Source: a bacterium
GTDB lineage: Bacteria > SM23-31 > JAUVVT01
NCBI GenBank assembly: GCA_030616165.1
Contig: JAUWXV010000038.1
Location: 1 to 21,456, forward strand
Length of the DNA: 21,456 nucleotides
Reading direction: 5' to 3'
This document shows, one piece after another, positions 6,901-13,851 of this stretch. The stretch's first letter is position 1. Each line of letters starts with the position of its first letter. A model generated the notes under the pieces. It was not told the origin of the DNA, did not search any database, and saw only the letters and a list, made by a program, of their open reading frames with translations. A program made the translations under genes and the position numbers.

Positions 6901-7887
6901 CTACCTGCCCTGCTCAGGCGGGGGAATAATGCCGACCTGTTGCATTACGCCCAAGCCATCTTTACTCCACCACCTTTCCACGACCTTGCCGTCTGCGAAA
7001 CGAGTGATATCTACCCCGTGAGCAGTTATTTGCTTTCCGGAGGCTGGGTTTATAAAGTCTGGAAAACGAGCTGTCCATAGGCATGCGACCTTATCCCCTT
7101 CAGCGATCAAGGCGTCAATCGTGAGCTTCGCAGGCAAGGAGTTAATGTTGAAAGCGACCCATTCTTTAGAGCTATCGAAATCGGTAACGTCGGGATAGAC
7201 AGGATCGTGGTTGACGAAGTTGGGGTGGATAATCTCGTCTACTTCGTCCAGGTTCCCCTGCTCGAACAGGGCAGCCTCCCGCATGTAAAGGGATTTGTTT
7301 GCCTCGGGGTCACCGGGGGCGCCGGTTACTGAAGATGCCTTACCCCACAGGAAATCCTCACCGTCGCGATCCATGGAGGGAGGCCCCCCGGACATCGGTG
7401 GGATAAAGCCGAGCTGCTGTCGGAGACCTAATTGGTCTGACATGCTCCATTCTTCCACGATTTTGCCGTCCTCGATGCGAGACCAGAGGATCCCTGTTAT
7501 CGTCACCTGACTACCGGTAGGTGGGATACCCTTCCACTTATCCTGGTTTGTGCCCCGAAACGTCCAGCGGCTTGCGACCATGTCTCCTTCGGCAATCATG
7601 TCCTCCATGGTGAAACGGACATCAGGGAACGCAGCCCGGAGGTCGGTGGCACCGTATTTGATGGTCTTCGTGCCGTACCTGTCGGAAGCACCCCACTGGT
7701 GGTGGGGATGGAGAACGTAGTCGGTAGCGTAAATCTCATCCGCTACGTCCAGGTTCCCCCGGTTAAAGATCTCCTCTAAGGCACGGGCGACGAGAGCCTT
7801 GTTCTCTGCAGTGATGTCAACTTTCTTAGCACAAGCGCTTATCATAAAAAAGGATACTCCTATGAATAATAGAAATAAGTTCTTCAT
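6901..7887 (-). CDS. Lipoprotein with two SnoaL-like (ester cyclase) domains
   Basis: Encodes 328 residues. The signal sequence ends in a lipobox, ISAC, with the lipidated cysteine at 19, so the mature protein should be anchored to a membrane. Two SnoaL-like domains of the NTF2-like fold follow, near residues 28-165 and 198-325. Each contains a similar order of motifs: a FNRGNLD or FEQGNLD element, DVADEIY or EVDEIIHPNFV, an IAEGDxVA strand (MIAEGDMVASRW, LIAEGDKVACLW), a DGKIVEEW or DGKVVERW strand, and a C-terminal GLRQQLGFIPP or GVMQQVGIIPP tail. The gene looks like an internal duplication. SnoaL-like proteins range from polyketide cyclases to small-molecule hydrolases and binding proteins, so the reaction is unknown. 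The AAGGAGGT site before the ATG is strong. GC content is high compared with the flanking spacers. Confidence 0.88.
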   Translation of the reverse strand: MKNLFLLFIGVSFFMISACAKKVDITAENKALVARALEEIFNRGNLDVADEIYATDYVLHPHHQWGASDRYGTKTIKYGATDLRAAFPDVRFTMEDMIAEGDMVASRWTFRGTNQDKWKGIPPTGSQVTITGILWSRIEDGKIVEEWSMSDQLGLRQQLGFIPPMSGGPPSMDRDGEDFLWGKASSVTGAPGDPEANKSLYMREAALFEQGNLDEVDEIIHPNFVNHDPVYPDVTDFDSSKEWVAFNINSLPAKLTIDALIAEGDKVACLWTARFPDFINPASGKQITAHGVDITRFADGKVVERWWSKDGLGVMQQVGIIPPPEQGR

Positions 7888-7985
7888 AGTAACCTCCTTA
7901 AATGATTATAGTTGTGATTTGATACCCTCCACTGACTTTTTACAGGTTATTGAGGTCTTAATATAGTTGAAAAATAAAAATTGCA

Positions 7986-8124
7986 TAACGAACATTGCTC
8001 GCCTGCCATCGGACGAAACGCACTATACATGCGGAACTAAAAAAACTAACCAAAATCTCTGAACGTCCCTGAACATGCGACAACGAGCCCGTCAGTTTCA
8101 GCAATTTGTCAGGCGACGTTCGGT
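7986..8124 (-). repeat. Second imperfect inverted repeat, attC-like
   Basis: Left arm CGAAC (7989-7993) plus TCGCCTG (7999-8005) pairs with CAGGCGA (8110-8116) plus GTTCG (8118-8122), leaving bulges of unequal length. On the minus strand the element begins ACCGAAC just after the DUF3795 stop codon and ends in CGTTATGC before the SnoaL-like gene. CGTTATGC resembles the right end of chromosomal-integron attC sites, and ACCGAAC differs from RYYYAAC at one place. Length, asymmetry and position downstream of a small accessory gene suit an eroded attC; direct proof is lacking. Confidence 0.45.
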
Positions 8125-8135
8125 ACATATCATAT

Positions 8136-8477
8136 TTAAAGACTTTTTTTTATTTCTTCAAGGGTTGGTTTTGCCTCAGGTGCCATTCCAAATATCTTAT
8201 CGAGTTTCTCACAAGGATACTCGTCACAATAAGCACAGTTTTTGATATTTTTCTCAAATCCACAACGTCTTACATCACAGGCACTGCAGAAATTGATTAG
8301 TCTTCCCCCTACAACGATACATCCATCGCAGTTAATGTCTTCAGGTTGAAGTTTTAGTTCCTCAGTGGTCCAGGATTCAGCAATCTTTTTCTTCTGCTCG
8401 TCATCATTTTCCTTTGTTGCAATAAATGCTGGACAACCAGTACAAGTAATCCCACAAACAGCAATCATTTTTTGCAT
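8136..8477 (-). CDS. DUF3795 cysteine-rich protein
   Basis: Encodes 113 residues with 11 cysteines (8, 12, 15, 50, 53, 64, 67, 72, 81, 84, 89). The pattern CGITCTGCPAF, then INCDGC, then FCSACDVRRC and CAYCDEYPCEKL, is characteristic of DUF3795. Members are thought to bind zinc or another metal; no reaction is known. I used the ATG at 8477, preceded by GAGGG; the next ATG at 8468 would also leave all motifs intact. It lies 110 bases after the aldolase/dehydrogenase gene on the same strand, with a RYYYAAC-like box (8573-8567) in between. DUF3795 genes are common in accessory regions, which agrees with the attC-like repeat directly downstream. Confidence 0.88.
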   Translation of the reverse strand: MQKMIAVCGITCTGCPAFIATKENDDEQKKKIAESWTTEELKLQPEDINCDGCIVVGGRLINFCSACDVRRCGFEKNIKNCAYCDEYPCEKLDKIFGMAPEAKPTLEEIKKSL

Positions 8478-8587
8478 GGTTTCTACCCTCTTTTCTTAAT
8501 GATAAAAATAAGTATCGAGAATGAAAAAATGGACATAAAGAACCTCAGCCCTTTTGTCAGTGACTTGTTAAATATGTTTCACACTGT

Positions 8588-10696
8588 TCATCTTGGAGTT
8601 GCATCTGGAAGACCGCCGTCAACCGGGATGGTTGCGCCTGTTGTCGGTGTCTGACGAGTTGCAAAGTATAATACTGCCTTCGCAACGTGTGTTGCAGTTA
8701 TCTTCGCCTTGAGCAGATTCCGTTTTTTATAATATTCCTCAAGACCTTTCTCATCAAGTCCTCTTGCACGCATACGGTCCGGCCCGATTTCTGCCCATAG
8801 TCCTGATTTACGCCTGCCATGGGCAAACACTCCATCAGGAGCCACTATATTGACGCGAACACCGATCTCTGCGAATTCCAGGCTGGCAATCCGAGCCAGC
8901 TGGTGTGCTGCTGCCTTAGTAGCACTGTATGCTCCGAATTTTGCACCTGGTGCAAAAACATTCTTAGTCGATATCAGGATAATATCCCCTCCTGTTCCCT
9001 GAACCTTAAAATGCCGTGAAGCCTCGGAAAGGATGTGAAGAGTTCCTTCAACGTTTACCCGTTCAAGTTTCCGAAAATCATCGGAGTCCATATCTTCAAG
9101 TGATGAGACGTGCGCAATGCCGGCATTCACCACCACCAAGTCAACACCACCCCAAGTTTGAATAACCTGTTCAAAACCTTTGGCAACTGATTCAGGTTCA
9201 GTTACATCAAGGGGAACAGCGACGATTCGTCCACCATACGCTGGTTTCAACTCATTTACAAACGAGTTCAGGTTATCACCCGGCAAATCTGTAGCAGCCA
9301 CGTGACATCCATTTTCAAGTAGTTCCTGACAAATCCCGGAACCGATTGCCCCTGCCGCACCGGTGATCAGTGCTATTGAGCGCTGTAAAGGAAGTTCATC
9401 TTCCCGGTCAAGTTTTGCATGTTGAAGGCTGAAATACTCCATATCGAAGAGATGTTCTTCACTTAATCCTTCATACCTTCCTATTGCAGCGACCTTTGTC
9501 TTAACCGCCAAAGTCTGGGTAGTGATATCCCTTACTATTGCGGATTCCACAACATCTTTACCGGTGCATATTGCTCCTAACCCCGGCATGAGGATAACTC
9601 GCGGCATGGAGTCAAAACGTTTGAGTCCGGTCTTCATTTTTTGGGAATGCCGTTCGAAATAGGCATCATACTGCTTTGCATATTCATTGATTGCAGTAGA
9701 TATTTGCTCCCTCATTTTATTGTCACCATCATACTGCGGGTCGTCGAGCCAGAGGGGAAGCGATTTGGTTCTGATTAGATGATCAGAGGTCAAAGGCGGT
9801 GTCAATGCAGTTTCCTTTCCCCTGTCTGAATCGACAAGGTTGAGCACTTCACTTGTTATCAGTGATTGAAGGATAAACCGTTGATATGGCCAGTCGGCAT
9901 TTTTTGTGGGGATAGCCAGCAGCCCCCTGAGGACCGGCACGACCTTCAGATATCTTTCCCTTGCTGTTGTGAGAGATGTGGTAATCCTTGCTTTCAGCGG
10001 GTTCTTCGTTTTCTTTGTTAGATATTCTTCGGCTCTTGTCACGAGTTCAATGGTCTTCTCATAGGATTGGCGGGCAGTTTCGCCCCAGGTGAGTAATCCA
10101 TGTTTCATCAATACCATGCCGTTACTTGTGGGGGATGCTTCAAATGCTTCAGCGGAGACTTTAGCCAGCCCAAATCCAGGCTTGACATATTTTAGGATGA
10201 TTACATCACTTCCCAGTGCATCCCGGACGATTTTCTCTCCATCAGTTTGATTGGTTAATGCTAATATGGCGTCAGCATGAGTGTGGTCAATATATTTTTG
10301 TGGTATAAAGGCGTGCAACAGTGTTTCTATTGATGGAGTCGCCGCCTGGGAGTTGAACTGATGCGTTCGAAGTTCGTTAACCATTGTCTCCTCAGGAAGT
10401 TCCGGCAGGGTTCGTAACTGCTGGAGGTATTCAAGGTCCAGTCCCGAATGTCCTTCGGGATCAATGTTTGTTAGGTTGTGTCCAGATGCCTTGACGAATA
10501 TTGCGGGGATGCTTTTACCAAGGACGTTGGTGAATTTTCCCTTGACCGATGTGTTTCCTCCTCCGTGAAGGACGAGTTCCTTTTCCGCTCCGAGCAGCCT
10601 GCTCGTGTAGGTCCTGAGAGCCAGGTCATCTCCCCATTGTTTTCCATATTTTTCAATGAATTCAGATGCCTTTGCTTCCGACCACCTGTTTTCCAT
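8588..10696 (-). CDS. Bifunctional class II aldolase / short-chain dehydrogenase (RhaD-RhaE type)
   Basis: Encodes 702 residues. The N-terminal class II aldolase domain, about 20-290, shows HGGGNTS (44-50), VKASGHNL (68-75), the zinc histidines in DHTHAD (H138, H140) and KHG (H199), and an acidic residue in PSIET. The C-terminal short-chain dehydrogenase, about 438-702, shows the nucleotide-binding TGAAGAIG (445-452), VVNAGIA, the serine of LISTKN, YSATK (Y590, K594) and a C-terminal PVDGG. Relatives cleave rhamnulose 1-phosphate or a similar ketose phosphate to dihydroxyacetone phosphate and lactaldehyde, then oxidise or reduce the aldehyde. It starts eight bases after the epimerase gene with AGGA upstream of the ATG, and is the last gene of the tight LsrF-Rpe-aldolase run. 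The fusion is complete; the exact sugar is unknown. Confidence 0.93.
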   Translation of the reverse strand: MENRWSEAKASEFIEKYGKQWGDDLALRTYTSRLLGAEKELVLHGGGNTSVKGKFTNVLGKSIPAIFVKASGHNLTNIDPEGHSGLDLEYLQQLRTLPELPEETMVNELRTHQFNSQAATPSIETLLHAFIPQKYIDHTHADAILALTNQTDGEKIVRDALGSDVIILKYVKPGFGLAKVSAEAFEASPTSNGMVLMKHGLLTWGETARQSYEKTIELVTRAEEYLTKKTKNPLKARITTSLTTARERYLKVVPVLRGLLAIPTKNADWPYQRFILQSLITSEVLNLVDSDRGKETALTPPLTSDHLIRTKSLPLWLDDPQYDGDNKMREQISTAINEYAKQYDAYFERHSQKMKTGLKRFDSMPRVILMPGLGAICTGKDVVESAIVRDITTQTLAVKTKVAAIGRYEGLSEEHLFDMEYFSLQHAKLDREDELPLQRSIALITGAAGAIGSGICQELLENGCHVAATDLPGDNLNSFVNELKPAYGGRIVAVPLDVTEPESVAKGFEQVIQTWGGVDLVVVNAGIAHVSSLEDMDSDDFRKLERVNVEGTLHILSEASRHFKVQGTGGDIILISTKNVFAPGAKFGAYSATKAAAHQLARIASLEFAEIGVRVNIVAPDGVFAHGRRKSGLWAEIGPDRMRARGLDEKGLEEYYKKRNLLKAKITATHVAKAVLYFATRQTPTTGATIPVDGGLPDATPR

Positions 10697-10704
10697 AGGA
10701 TTTC

Positions 10705-11427
10705 CTAATTTGTTTGCGATTTTATCGCTCTCAACATAAATCGAGCGTTTTCCGCCGGAGCCTTTCCGTCGAATATGGCACTTCCGCTCACCAGTATATG
10801 AGCACCCAATTTTGCGATTTCAGCGATATTGTTACGTTTGACACCACCATCAATACAGAGCAAGATTTCTTCTTTTGCAGCGGATACCATTTCCTTTACT
10901 TTTGTAAATTTGTCTCCGATGGAATCAAAGAAGGGAAGTCCTCTCACTTCAGGATTTACAGCAAGGACTACAATCATCTCAACGTCATCAAGCAAGGGTT
11001 CAAGGAGTTCAACCGGCGTACCGGGATTGATAGCGATGCCTCGGACAATTCCCCTGTCCGGGTCGTTCCTGTTTTCCATCATCCCGAGTTCCCGGAGAAC
11101 CGGGTGGACGTCCTCGCATGATTCCAAATGGACAGTGATTATATCGGCGCCGGCATTAACATAATCTTCTAATTTTGCCTGCGGGTTCTGAATCAACAGG
11201 TGGACATCCTTCAGCAGATGGGTTTTCACTCCCTTTATAAACGGCGGACCCACCGTCATCATTGGAACGAAACACCCGTCCATAACATCAAAATGGAGCA
11301 CTTTTATACCCGTTCCTTCGAGCAAAGACAGTTCAGAGCCGAGATTCATAAGGCCTGCCGTGAGGATTCCGACACTGATAGTCGGCGAATATTCGTGCAG
11401 AAGATTAAATGTTTTATTTGCTGACAT
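10705..11427 (-). CDS. Ribulose-phosphate 3-epimerase family protein (LsrE-like)
   Basis: Encodes 240 residues with the Rpe (beta/alpha)8 barrel motifs. The metal and catalytic residues are present: H45 and D47 in LHFDVMDG, H76 in DVHLLI, and D193 in CIDGGV, plus the phosphate-binding VSGSAIF near the C-terminus. The opening differs from housekeeping Rpe: the usual PSIL-x-A-D-F is ISVGILTAG here, and the enzyme is somewhat longer than the usual 220 or so residues. In Salmonella the lsr operon carries an Rpe paralogue, lsrE, beside lsrF. Here the gene starts 12 bases after an LsrF-like gene, so LsrE-like is a reasonable description. It likely interconverts epimers of a ketose phosphate; the substrate is not known. 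No ribosome site is seen, so translation may be coupled to the upstream gene. Confidence 0.85.
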   Translation of the reverse strand: MSANKTFNLLHEYSPTISVGILTAGLMNLGSELSLLEGTGIKVLHFDVMDGCFVPMMTVGPPFIKGVKTHLLKDVHLLIQNPQAKLEDYVNAGADIITVHLESCEDVHPVLRELGMMENRNDPDRGIVRGIAINPGTPVELLEPLLDDVEMIVVLAVNPEVRGLPFFDSIGDKFTKVKEMVSAAKEEILLCIDGGVKRNNIAEIAKLGAHILVSGSAIFDGKAPAENARFMLRAIKSQTN

Positions 11428-11439
11428 AGGCAGTTTGTT

Positions 11440-12324
11440 CTATTTTTTTTCTTTCTTCAAAGTAAGATATAAATCATGCGCTTCTTCAGGAGCCATGTTC
11501 TCGTGAACGACCTTCCGCAGTGCCTGGATTATTGCACTTGGGGCTTCTGATTGAAATACATTTCGTCCCATATCAACCCCCGCAGCACCCTGCTGAACTG
11601 CATCGTAAGCCATCCTGAGGGCATCAAGTTCCTGAAGCTTCTTTCCACCAGCGATAACGATGGGGACGGGACAGGATGCGGTAACTGTTTCGAATCCATC
11701 TGCAACATAATATGTCTTAACATACGAGGCTCCCAGTTCTGCACAGATTCTTGTTGCCAGACGCATATATTTGGCGTCCCGGACGAGCTCCTTCCCCACT
11801 GCCGTAACACCGAGGACAGGGATGCCGTACCGGTTACCCACGTCCACCAATCGTGTCATATTGTGTATGGACTTGGTCTCGTATTCGCCTCCAACAAACA
11901 CCTGAACAGCAAGGGCGGCGACGTTCAAACGGATGGCATCTTCAATATCAACGGCAATCTCTTCATTAGAGAGTTCTTTGAGAATACTTGGACCGCCGCT
12001 TGACCTCAGGACGACTCCTTTTGTGAATGTTGGGGGTATGATTGAGCGCAATATGCCGCGGGTGCACATGAGGGTGTCGGCGTAAGGGAGTAGCGGCACA
12101 ATGGTTACATCCATACGCTCCAGCCCTGTTGTTGGTCCAAGAAAATACCCATGGTCAACAGCAAGCATTACTGTCCGACCAGTATCAGGACAAAATATAT
12201 TCAACAGACGGTTTTTCATTCCCCAGTCCAGTGAGTTTGAGCCCCGCAGTATGAACGGCTCACTCTTCATGGGGATATCGAGGTAATAATTGTGCGTTTC
12301 TTTAATACTGTCTTTGTCTGCCAT
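11440..12324 (-). CDS. lsrF: LsrF-like 3-hydroxy-5-phosphonooxypentane-2,4-dione thiolase
   Basis: Encodes 294 residues, almost the length of E. coli LsrF, and matches it along the whole chain. Shared stretches include [45 protein letters not shown] and GVDMGRN-FQS. The Schiff-base lysine falls at K203 in VKTYYV, the same number as in E. coli LsrF. LsrF transfers an acetyl group from the phosphorylated AI-2 breakdown product to CoA, giving acetyl-CoA and dihydroxyacetone phosphate. The AAGGAG site seven bases before the ATG supports the start. The usual lsr partners (LsrK kinase, LsrG isomerase, LsrACDB transporter, LsrR) are absent from this window, so an AI-2 role is not shown; a related aldolase role in another sugar-phosphate route is possible. 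It lies 14 bases after the HEPN-like gene. Confidence 0.9.
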   Translation of the reverse strand: MADKDSIKETHNYYLDIPMKSEPFILRGSNSLDWGMKNRLLNIFCPDTGRTVMLAVDHGYFLGPTTGLERMDVTIVPLLPYADTLMCTRGILRSIIPPTFTKGVVLRSSGGPSILKELSNEEIAVDIEDAIRLNVAALAVQVFVGGEYETKSIHNMTRLVDVGNRYGIPVLGVTAVGKELVRDAKYMRLATRICAELGASYVKTYYVADGFETVTASCPVPIVIAGGKKLQELDALRMAYDAVQQGAAGVDMGRNVFQSEAPSAIIQALRKVVHENMAPEEAHDLYLTLKKEKK

Positions 12325-12338
12325 CGTTAGTCTCCTTT

Positions 12339-12773
12339 TTATAGAAGTTCTTTACGATTATTATTTAACCAACCAAAGAAATCTGGGGTATTGTAGCTAA
12401 TTGATTTATTTAGTCTTATGAGATTATCAATTGCCCTTAATATCATCGAAATAGCTTCTGTTTGCTCATCTAACTCAACCTTATCTTCGTCAGTTACACT
12501 TGCATGTTTCAGAGTATTCCTTGCAAAATTCAAGTATTTCGAAATTAATTCTTTATTACTGATGGTTAGATTATATTTTGTCTTGAGCAATTCGATTAAA
12601 GATTTGTGTGCTGGTTTCTTACCTAATCGTTCCACCAGTTTCCCCAAGATTTCCTCAGCGGCACCAGCTAATGTGATTGCACAAATGTAGTCATTGCGAT
12701 TGAGAAATAAGTCTATTGCAGTTTCAAGTTGTTTAACTGCAATATCCGTTTTGTAAGCTACTATTGTGGTCAT
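12339..12773 (-). CDS. HEPN-like small helical protein
   Basis: Encodes 144 residues, all predicted helical. Residues 32-52 ([20 protein letters not shown]) form an alanine-rich helix, and residues 81-96 contain the motif RNTLKH (R85-N86 to H90), fitting the R-polar-x4-6-H signature of HEPN nucleases and nucleotidyltransferase partners. An acidic helix ([20 protein letters not shown]) follows. HEPN proteins occur in toxin-antitoxin, CRISPR and other conflict systems, but many members of this short type have no known role. No MNT or antitoxin partner lies next to it. It is first behind the strong promoter at 12850-12878 and only 14 bases ahead of lsrF, so it appears to share the catabolic transcript. 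Ribosome site weak. Function is inference from the motif. Confidence 0.68.
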   Translation of the reverse strand: MTTIVAYKTDIAVKQLETAIDLFLNRNDYICAITLAGAAEEILGKLVERLGKKPAHKSLIELLKTKYNLTISNKELISKYLNFARNTLKHASVTDEDKVELDEQTEAISMILRAIDNLIRLNKSISYNTPDFFGWLNNNRKELL

Positions 12774-12806
12774 TTAAACACTTTACTTATAATTACCTTA
12801 ACAACT

Positions 12807-12818
12807 TGATAGTTATCA
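12807..12818. promoter_or_regulatory. Palindrome in the operon leader
   Basis: TGATA-gt-TATCA is a perfect inverted repeat in the leader about 25 bases downstream of the likely transcription start and 34 bases ahead of the HEPN-like gene. A repressor bound here would block the operon. No matching regulator gene lies in the window. Confidence 0.3.
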
Positions 12819-12849
12819 TGCAGAATTAAAACAGTGTTATCTTAATGTT

Positions 12850-12878
12850 ATTATACAATTTTAAGTTTTTAAAGTCAA
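12850..12878 (-). promoter_or_regulatory. Strong promoter of the HEPN-lsrF-epimerase-aldolase operon
   Basis: TTGACT (12878-12873) and a consensus TATAAT (12855-12850) are separated by exactly 17 bases. It faces the HEPN-like gene and is the best sigma-70 promoter seen in the window. With gaps of 14, 12 and 8 bases between the following genes, one transcript probably covers 12773 to 8588, and perhaps DUF3795 as well. Confidence 0.7.
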
Positions 12879-12948
12879 GTATATTATTTTAATTATTTAG
12901 CCAAAAAAAAGGACAGGAATATAAAAATTATTTTCATTATTACGATGA

Positions 12949-13200
12949 ATGATAAGCCGATTTTATTTTGTTCAGAGATATAAACACTACAGTCCACGCA
13001 CAGAAAAAAATTACATTCAATGGATAAAAGATTATATTATTTTAAATTTTATTATGTGTATATATATGTCAACAATGATGCTAAATGGTTTGATTTATAA
13101 AAGCTTGTGGCAATATATAATATGGAGGCAAAGCAAATATATATTTTGTTTTTTAATAAATTGGATAAATTCTTTGACTTATATTTCCACTGTCTATTAA
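12949..13200 (+). pseudogene. Tyrosine integrase N-terminal remnant
   Basis: Codons from 12973 to 13047 read QRYKHYSPRTEK then NYIQWIKDYIILN. This is the start of the SAM-like core-binding domain of integron-type or Xer-type tyrosine recombinases, where R-x-x-HYS-x-RTE-x-x-Y-x-x-W-x-x-x-x-I is conserved. After that the reading frame loses similarity, consistent with frameshift decay, and stops at 13200. A second frame around 13109-13180 has a weak integrase-like pattern that I would not rely on. No catalytic domain follows on this strand. It is not a working gene. Confidence 0.65.
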
Positions 13201-13277
13201 TCAGTAGGTTCGGGATTTCCTCCAGAGGCGGATCTTCTGTTGGCGTATAGTTAAATTACTAATAAAAAAATATATTA

Positions 13278-13309
13278 TAAAGCCCTACTTTAATCTAAAT
13301 AGGGCTTTA
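13278..13309. terminator. Bidirectional rho-independent terminator
   Basis: Perfect 10-base arms TAAAGCCCTA (13278-13287) and TAGGGCTTTA (13300-13309) enclose a 12-base loop. T-rich sequence follows on the plus strand and an A-rich run precedes the left arm, so it could act in both directions. It separates the two recombinase remnants. Confidence 0.7.
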
Positions 13310-13429
13310 ATTTTATTAGTTTTTGTTTACAAAAACCAGCAATCTCCAGACACTGATTAGGTTGAATAATATTTTTAAAGAAATTATTTATTCCTAATAT
13401 TTTAGATTCCTTATTGTTTTTTTAAGATA

Positions 13430-13627
13430 TTACGGAGTAAGATGATAATATATCATAGTCATTTGTATTGAAGAGTGACCGAGAAGTTTCTGAACATAAG
13501 GTAGAACCACACCAGATATAACAAGATTAGAAGCGAATGTATGGCAAAGTGTATGGATTGTTCTATTTGGGATTTCAATTATTTTTAATAAGTTTACCAA
13601 TTTATTTCGTATATGAAGCGTTCGGTT
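13430..13627 (-). pseudogene. Tyrosine recombinase C-terminal remnant, catalytic Arg lost
   Basis: The minus strand from 13627 to the TAA at 13430 reads as the C-terminal end of a phage/Xer-type integrase: IHTLCHTFASNLVISGV, then LPYVQKLLGHSSIQMTMIYY and HLTP. The family motif here is H-x-L-R-H-T, with arginine and histidines in the active site, then LGH and a tyrosine nucleophile. The arginine is cysteine (TGC), one base from CGC, so the enzyme would be inactive. An in-frame TGA at 13628-13630 removes the rest. It is on the strand opposite to the N-terminal remnant at 12949, so the two are not halves of one gene in their present arrangement. Confidence 0.8.
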
Positions 13628-13799
13628 TCATTAATTGGTTGAGAATACCCATCCATAACTTTTATATAGATTTTTTCATTCTATTATTGCTTACAAAGTT
13701 ACATCATTTAAAGGAATGTATTTTTGAATTCTTAGATTTCCAGAAATCTTTTAACCTTATGTTTAGTATTTTTTTTAAAATCGATATCTGTCTATTCCA

Positions 13800-13851
13800 A
13801 GTCACAGTATTAAACGATAAAGAAATAGGCAATACTTCTATCTCATTCAGG
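13800..13851 (-). pseudogene. Frameshifted remnant of a seventh lipoprotein repeat
   Basis: Just beyond the stop codon of the repeat lipoprotein the minus strand reads PE, then a four-base insertion, then IEVLPISLSFNTVT (13841-13800). This is the opening of another repeat unit (PEIEVLPASLSFGSVT in the intact copies). The DNA matches at the same spacing, about 310 bases from the next copy. After that similarity fades. The reading gene therefore once extended further, and a TAA plus an indel ended it. Confidence 0.75.
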
